Shown: positions 5,128-9,427 of the stretch, one piece after another
How positions within the stretch are numbered: position 1 is the first letter of the stretch
Layout of the letters: every line of letters begins with the position of its first letter
Assembly: GCA_021813225.1 (NCBI GenBank)
Contig: JAKALH010000081.1
Span: 1-9,427 of the forward strand
Direction: 5' to 3'
From: Chloroflexota bacterium
GTDB lineage: Bacteria; Chloroflexota; Anaerolineae; J036; Brachytrichaceae
Length of the DNA stretch: 9,427 bases
Notes under the pieces: model-generated
The model's input: only the letters and a program-made list of their open reading frames with translations
What the model was told of the DNA's origin: nothing
The model's database searches: none
Translations under genes and position numbers: made by a program

Positions 5128-8100
5128 ATGTCCATGGTTGCCCCGGCAGCGCCCAGCGGCAGCGTTGCTGAAGTTCCTTCACCTGTCAAAACAAACACTT
5201 ACACCAGTAAACTGAGTCTGTGGTGCGATCGGTTCATCGAGACGGGATGGCTGGCTGCGCTAATCGTGGCGCCGCTGTTTTTCGATATTTACTCGAGTCG
5301 CGTATTTGAGCCGGATAAACTGACAACGGTGCGGTCGATCGCCCTGGTTATGGCGACGGCCTGGCTGGTGAAGTGGATCGAGGAACGCCGAAATCCCAAC
5401 CTGGATCGCCGGATTTCCTGGCGCACGCCGCTGGTGCTTCCAACGCTGTTGATGGTCGCAATCTATATGATCAGCACGGCGTTGTCGGTCGCGCCGCGCA
5501 CCAGCCTTCTGGGATCGTATCAGCGTCTGCAGGGCAGTTATACGACCTTCTCATACATCATCATCTTCCTGATGATTATTCAGGGAATGCGCACCCGCGC
5601 CCAGCTTGACCGGTTGATCAACCTGATCATCATCACGTCATTGCCGATTGCCGTCTACGGATTGATTCAGAGAGCGGATATGGATCCGCTGCCATGGGGC
5701 GGCGATGTTACTCAGCGCGTCGCCGGCAATATGGGCAACTCCATCTTTATCGCGGCTTATCTGGTGATGGCATTCTTCCTGAACCTGGGCAAGATAGCCG
5801 AGGCTGTAGGTTCGGTATTGACCACGAATGAGGCGCGCATATCCGATGTCATCCGCGCGGCGGGATTCATCCTGATTGCATTGCTCAATGCCTATGTCGT
5901 GTTGATACTGGCGGGCAGCCGCGGCCCGCAACTGGGCTGGCTGGCAGGTGTGTTCTTCATCGTCCTGCTGCTCATCCAGATCGTTCGCAAGAGGAAGCTG
6001 CGCCTGCTCTTGACATTGGGGTACATCGGCGCCGGGATCGCCAGCCTGGCATTCCTCTTCATGTTGAATTTCAACAAGTCGAGTCTGTTCGACAAAATAC
6101 GCGAGTTCCCGTTGTTCGGCAGGCTGAGTTCGGTCATACAGACCGCCTCAGGTACGAACGCGGTGCGTGTGCTGATCTGGGAAGGCGATGTGAAGCTTGT
6201 GCTGCCACATCAACCTCTGGAGTTCCCGGACGGCCGCATTGATATATTCAATGCCATCAGGCCACTGGTTGGATACGGGCCTGAGTCGATGTACGTTGCC
6301 TACAACCCGTTTTATCCGACGGATCTGGCGCACTATGAAGCGCGCAACGCCTCACCCGATCGCAGCCATAACGAGACGTGGGACTCGCTGGTCATCACAG
6401 GACTGATAGGTTTCCTCGCTTATATGCTGCTGTTCGGCAGTTTTTTCTATTTCGGCTTCAAGTGGATCGGGCTGGTGACATCGCGCTTCGAACGGATGCT
6501 GTTTCCAGCACTGTGGATACTGGGCGGCACGGTTGGGGCCGCCGTCGGTATCCTGTTATCAGGCCCTGCACTGTTCGGCGTTGGCGTGGCAATCGGCGTT
6601 GCTGCCGGTCTTACGACCTACCTCGTCGTCAGTGTATTGATCAACGTTCTAGGTAAGCATGACGACCGCGCTCCCGCCCAGGTATCCCTGCGCGATCAGG
6701 TCCTGATTATTGCGCTGTTGTCGGCAGTGATCGCTCACTTTATCGAAATCCATACCGGAATCGCTATTGCGGCCACGCGCACACATTTCTGGGCTTTTGC
6801 GGCCATCCTCGTTGTGGTGGGTATGGGTTATATCCGTGATGGTAAGGCGGCGGAAGCTGCGGTCGAAACCGCGGCATCAGCGATACCCGCTGCGGCATCA
6901 CCGGCTGCGAAATCAGGTGGAAACGCCAGTGCACGTGGTTCCACGGCCGCCGGTCCCGCGCGGCGCCGGCGCCGCTTGCAGCAACAGCAATCAGCGGGCA
7001 TGGCTTCAGCCTCGCGCCGTTCGACGGCTGCCCATGCCTTCGCGCTGCCATCCTGGTTCAGCCCTGCTGCCGTCAGTGGGGTGATGCTGGGCTTGATTCT
7101 CGGCATACTGGCGTTCGACTTTATAAACAATGCGGATCGGATAACTGTTGCCGGGCAGGTTTTCTGGAATGCATTAACTGTAGCTAAGAGCCGGCCCGCG
7201 GCCGGTGTCCTGGCCATGCTCCTGCTGACGTGGATTCTAGGCTCGCTGCTGCTCATTGCCGACGCATACCGGCGCGGGACACTCGAGATACTGGATAAGT
7301 CCAGCACCGCTTCATTAGCCACGGCTACAGCGCTGGTAATGACCATCTCGATGATGATCTGCATCGCATTTGGAACGTTTATTTCCGGACGCCTGGTGGA
7401 TTTCGTCTCGACACGATCTAACACCGTCGATAACATCCTGAGTATCGCCAACCAGTTGTCGCAGTTCCCCGCTTATCTATATGTGCTGATCGGTCTGGTG
7501 ATGATTGCCGGCGGGCTGCTGCTGCGGGGTGAAGAACAATCTATACCGTCCAGGACCATGTCGGCGGGCGGTTTCGCTGCTTTGTTTATCTTTATCATCA
7601 CACTCACCACGATTGGGACGAGCAACCTGCAGCCAATTGCCGCCGATATTGTCTATAAGCAGGCGGCGCCCTGGGATCAGCAGGGCGCTACGGTTTTGCA
7701 GCAGGGCACCAATGTGCAGGGTTGGGACGTGGCGATCGAGCATTATCGCCGCGCCATACAGTTGGCGCCGAACGAAGACTTCTACTACCTGTGGTTAGGG
7801 CGTGCGCTGCTGGAAAAAGCGAAGTCGACCCGGGATACATCCAAGCTGAAGAGCTGGCCCGACAATGCGTCATTCACCAAGGTGATCGACGACGGCGCAC
7901 AGAACTGGAACCGGCTGCCCAACACGCTGCCGTCATCAACGATGAGTCAGGACGACCTGTTGACGGCGGCGCGCATCATCCTGACAGAAGCGCGCGTGAT
8001 CAATCCGCTGAACACCGATCACAGCGCCAATCTGGCGCGCATGTGGCGGCAGGCAGGCGATATTGCCAAAGACGCGGCCACAAAGATGACCGACTACGAG

Positions 8101-8745
8101 AACTCGAGCAAGGAGTACAGGATCGCAACAACACTCAGCCCGAATAATGCGGTCCTGTGGAATGAATGGGCGTCGCTTTATCTCTATTCCTTCAACAACT
8201 ACGCGAAAGCGCAGCAGATGCTGGATCATTCCTTGACGCTTGACAGAAAATATGACCAGACCTACCTGCTGGATGGCGAGTTACTGATGCAGCAGGCAAC
8301 GGCACTCGACCAGAAACGCCAGCAGGCGACACAGGCACTCGCGCAGGTTCCCATTACTGACACGAAGCACAGCGCAGCTCAGGCGGCCGCTGATGCTGCT
8401 GATGCCGCATATAAAGCAAAACTGCGCGAAGCCAGTATTCAGTTCACAAAGGCAATCAGCGTCAATCCTGCCGGAACCCAGGCCTATAACGTGTTGACCT
8501 ATGTTTATCAGCAACTGGGCGATCTGCCGGCTGCCATCAGTACGACACAGGCCTATATCACCAGGGTGCCGAACGACTGGAATGGCTACAAGAACCTGGC
8601 CTTGCTGTATCGCGACAGCGGGCAGACAGATCTGGCTAAGTCGGCAATTCAGAAGGCGATCGATCTGGCGCCTGCTGACCAGAAGTCCGGTTTACAGACG
8701 CTTTTAGCTCAGTTGACTTCCGCACCGAAGACGACGTTGCCTTAG
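5128..8745 (+). CDS. O-antigen ligase/polymerase-like (Wzy_C/WaaL family) membrane protein with C-terminal TPR domain
   Basis: The protein is 1205 aa from the ATG at 5128, chosen because AGGTG (5116-5120) lies 7 nt upstream. An ATG at 5122 is in frame but abuts the Shine-Dalgarno. Residues are numbered here from 5122. About ten hydrophobic segments fill residues 40-510, with Wzy/WaaL-type features: AGSRGP (264-269), VRVLIWEGD (348-356), VGYGPESM (383-390) and the conserved DRSHNETWDSLVITGLIGF (413-431), His416 being the likely key histidine. More membrane segments occupy about 523-570 and 646-836, split by a low-complexity Ala/Ser/Arg/Gln linker (575-635) with RRRRR and QQQQ runs. Several degenerate TPRs follow (about 867-900, 945-1040, 1100-1195), probably on one side of the membrane. 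Family members ligate or polymerise polysaccharide from lipid carriers; the exact substrate is unknown. The next gene, a polyprenyl-phosphate sugar transferase, supports a surface-glycan role. Confidence 0.85.
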   Translation: MSMVAPAAPSGSVAEVPSPVKTNTYTSKLSLWCDRFIETGWLAALIVAPLFFDIYSSRVFEPDKLTTVRSIALVMATAWLVKWIEERRNPNLDRRISWRTPLVLPTLLMVAIYMISTALSVAPRTSLLGSYQRLQGSYTTFSYIIIFLMIIQGMRTRAQLDRLINLIIITSLPIAVYGLIQRADMDPLPWGGDVTQRVAGNMGNSIFIAAYLVMAFFLNLGKIAEAVGSVLTTNEARISDVIRAAGFILIALLNAYVVLILAGSRGPQLGWLAGVFFIVLLLIQIVRKRKLRLLLTLGYIGAGIASLAFLFMLNFNKSSLFDKIREFPLFGRLSSVIQTASGTNAVRVLIWEGDVKLVLPHQPLEFPDGRIDIFNAIRPLVGYGPESMYVAYNPFYPTDLAHYEARNASPDRSHNETWDSLVITGLIGFLAYMLLFGSFFYFGFKWIGLVTSRFERMLFPALWILGGTVGAAVGILLSGPALFGVGVAIGVAAGLTTYLVVSVLINVLGKHDDRAPAQVSLRDQVLIIALLSAVIAHFIEIHTGIAIAATRTHFWAFAAILVVVGMGYIRDGKAAEAAVETAASAIPAAASPAAKSGGNASARGSTAAGPARRRRRLQQQQSAGMASASRRSTAAHAFALPSWFSPAAVSGVMLGLILGILAFDFINNADRITVAGQVFWNALTVAKSRPAAGVLAMLLLTWILGSLLLIADAYRRGTLEILDKSSTASLATATALVMTISMMICIAFGTFISGRLVDFVSTRSNTVDNILSIANQLSQFPAYLYVLIGLVMIAGGLLLRGEEQSIPSRTMSAGGFAALFIFIITLTTIGTSNLQPIAADIVYKQAAPWDQQGATVLQQGTNVQGWDVAIEHYRRAIQLAPNEDFYYLWLGRALLEKAKSTRDTSKLKSWPDNASFTKVIDDGAQNWNRLPNTLPSSTMSQDDLLTAARIILTEARVINPLNTDHSANLARMWRQAGDIAKDAATKMTDYENSSKEYRIATTLSPNNAVLWNEWASLYLYSFNNYAKAQQMLDHSLTLDRKYDQTYLLDGELLMQQATALDQKRQQATQALAQVPITDTKHSAAQAAADAADAAYKAKLREASIQFTKAISVNPAGTQAYNVLTYVYQQLGDLPAAISTTQAYITRVPNDWNGYKNLALLYRDSGQTDLAKSAIQKAIDLAPADQKSGLQTLLAQLTSAPKTTLP

Positions 8746-8818
8746 GTCGTGAGCCGGCAACTGGCTATCATGCTGATCCTAAGGTGCGCAGTCTGTGACA
8801 GCACACTGTTTTAATAAA

Positions 8819-9427
8819 ATGACACCTCTCATTCTCATCCTGTTTCTTGGCGCGCTGACATTGGCTATCGCGCTGACGCCGGTCAGTAAGTGGCTGGCGC
8901 CGCACCTGGGTGTGATCGATAAACCCAGCGCCCGGAAGATTCATTTATTGCCGGTGCCGCGGATGGGAGGTGTTGCAATCGTCATGGCTGTCATGGTGGC
9001 ATTGATCTTCCTGCGCAGCCAGATGGAGATACAGCAACTCGTCGCCATACTGTTTGGCGCCGCATTCATGTCTTTCCTGGGCCTCATGGATGACCGCTTC
9101 ACGCTGAGCGCCTATGTGCGGCTGGTCGCGCAAGTCGTTGCCGGCATTTCGGTGTGGGCCGCTGGCGTCCGGGTGCAGCTGTTTTCATTTCCGATGCTGG
9201 ATGCGGCCCTCACGGTTTTCTGGATCGTGGGCGTCACGAATGCCATGAACTTCCTCGACAACATGGACGGATTGTCTGCCGGCGTCAGCGCAAACGGTGA
9301 GATAAATTTGGTGCGGAGGACGATCCTCGCGTTTGATCGTGGCGTACCCGGTGGCGCCGAGCAATTTTTCGACGCGGTCGGCAAGCCGCGTGACCGGCAG
9401 GCGCGGTGTGGGCACGCAGGCAATTTT
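8819..9427 (+). CDS. WecA/TagO/MraY-type polyprenyl-phosphate sugar-1-phosphate transferase (glycosyltransferase family 4), partial and apparently broken
   Basis: Reading from ATG 8819, 203 codons stay open to the window edge. The first 158 are typical of the family that moves HexNAc-1-phosphate from UDP-sugar to undecaprenyl phosphate, starting O-antigen, teichoic acid or related glycans. Visible are an N-terminal membrane helix, GVIDKPSARKIHLLPVPRMGG (31-51), the GLMDDRF metal motif (D91, D92) and TNAMNFLDNMDGLSAGVSA (140-158). After A158 (base 9292), where another membrane helix is expected, the sequence becomes polar and Arg-rich and no longer fits. No other + frame restores the family, so it is not a simple frameshift. 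The ATG has no Shine-Dalgarno; an in-frame GTG at 8795 has AAGGTG (8781-8786) 8 nt upstream and would add eight residues. The gap of 73 bp after the ligase-like gene has no convincing terminator, so co-transcription is likely. Confidence 0.85.
   Translation, partial: MTPLILILFLGALTLAIALTPVSKWLAPHLGVIDKPSARKIHLLPVPRMGGVAIVMAVMVALIFLRSQMEIQQLVAILFGAAFMSFLGLMDDRFTLSAYVRLVAQVVAGISVWAAGVRVQLFSFPMLDAALTVFWIVGVTNAMNFLDNMDGLSAGVSANGEINLVRRTILAFDRGVPGGAEQFFDAVGKPRDRQARCGHAGNF
9293..9427 (-). other. Foreign-looking end segment, possible coding fragment on the minus strand
   Basis: These last 135 bp do not continue the transferase gene. On the minus strand, the frame entering from the right edge is open across the whole segment. 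It reads VPTPRLPVTRLADRVEKLL, then GATGYATIKRED and PPHQIYLT. To my eye this looks more like natural protein (proline-rich lead, amphipathic helix) than the + strand reading. Beyond about 9293 the same frame is plainly antisense of the transferase motifs. I do not recognise the protein. It may be the end of another gene joined by rearrangement or by a contig-end assembly error, or it may be an illusion. Confidence 0.3.

Noticed and set aside
8752..8766. Small hairpin (AGCCGG, loop CAA, CTGGCT) after the ligase-like gene, considered as a terminator
   Set aside because: The stem is 6 bp with a G-U pair and there is no following T run, so it is unlikely to stop transcription between the two glycan genes.

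Overview
The window looks like ordinary bacterial chromosome of moderately high GC, with dense genes and no phage, IS or plasmid genes. My best guess for the source is Chloroflexota (Chloroflexi). The evidence is a GAAC-N4-GTTC LexA-type operator on the recA promoter, a split glycine decarboxylase (a separate gcvPA), and a very large O-antigen-ligase-like membrane protein with C-terminal TPRs. Each of these also occurs elsewhere (Firmicutes, Actinobacteria, Thermotogae), so the assignment is an inference of moderate strength.

Left part (1-1446, + strand): the C-terminus of adenylosuccinate synthase (purA), then recA with its own promoter. That promoter has a perfect TATAAT -10, a LexA/SOS palindrome at the predicted start site, and a terminator-like hairpin with a T6 run in the leader before the ribosome binding site.

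Middle part (1528-4845, - strand): read in the direction of transcription, this is gcvH, gcvPA, a perfect 14-bp hairpin, an AAG-family DNA-3-methyladenine glycosylase, and a sugar phosphate isomerase/epimerase-like TIM barrel. gcvH and gcvPA belong to the glycine cleavage system. gcvPB, which carries the PLP site, and gcvT are not in the window. recA and the isomerase gene converge across 81 bp in which I see no clear terminator.

Intergenic region 4846-5127: this separates divergent gcvH and the ligase-like gene. It holds a likely extended -10 promoter for gcvH and two identical 36-bp direct repeats separated by exactly 36 bp. Repeat and spacer lengths match a minimal one-spacer CRISPR unit, but no cas gene is visible.

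Right part (5128-9427, + strand): a 1205-aa polytopic O-antigen ligase/polymerase-like protein with a TPR tail, then the start of a WecA/TagO/MraY-type polyprenyl-phosphate sugar-1-phosphate transferase. Together they suggest a surface-polysaccharide locus continuing off the right edge. The transferase loses its family sequence abruptly near 9293. The last 135 bp read as better protein on the opposite strand, so a recombination junction or a contig-end assembly chimera is likely there.
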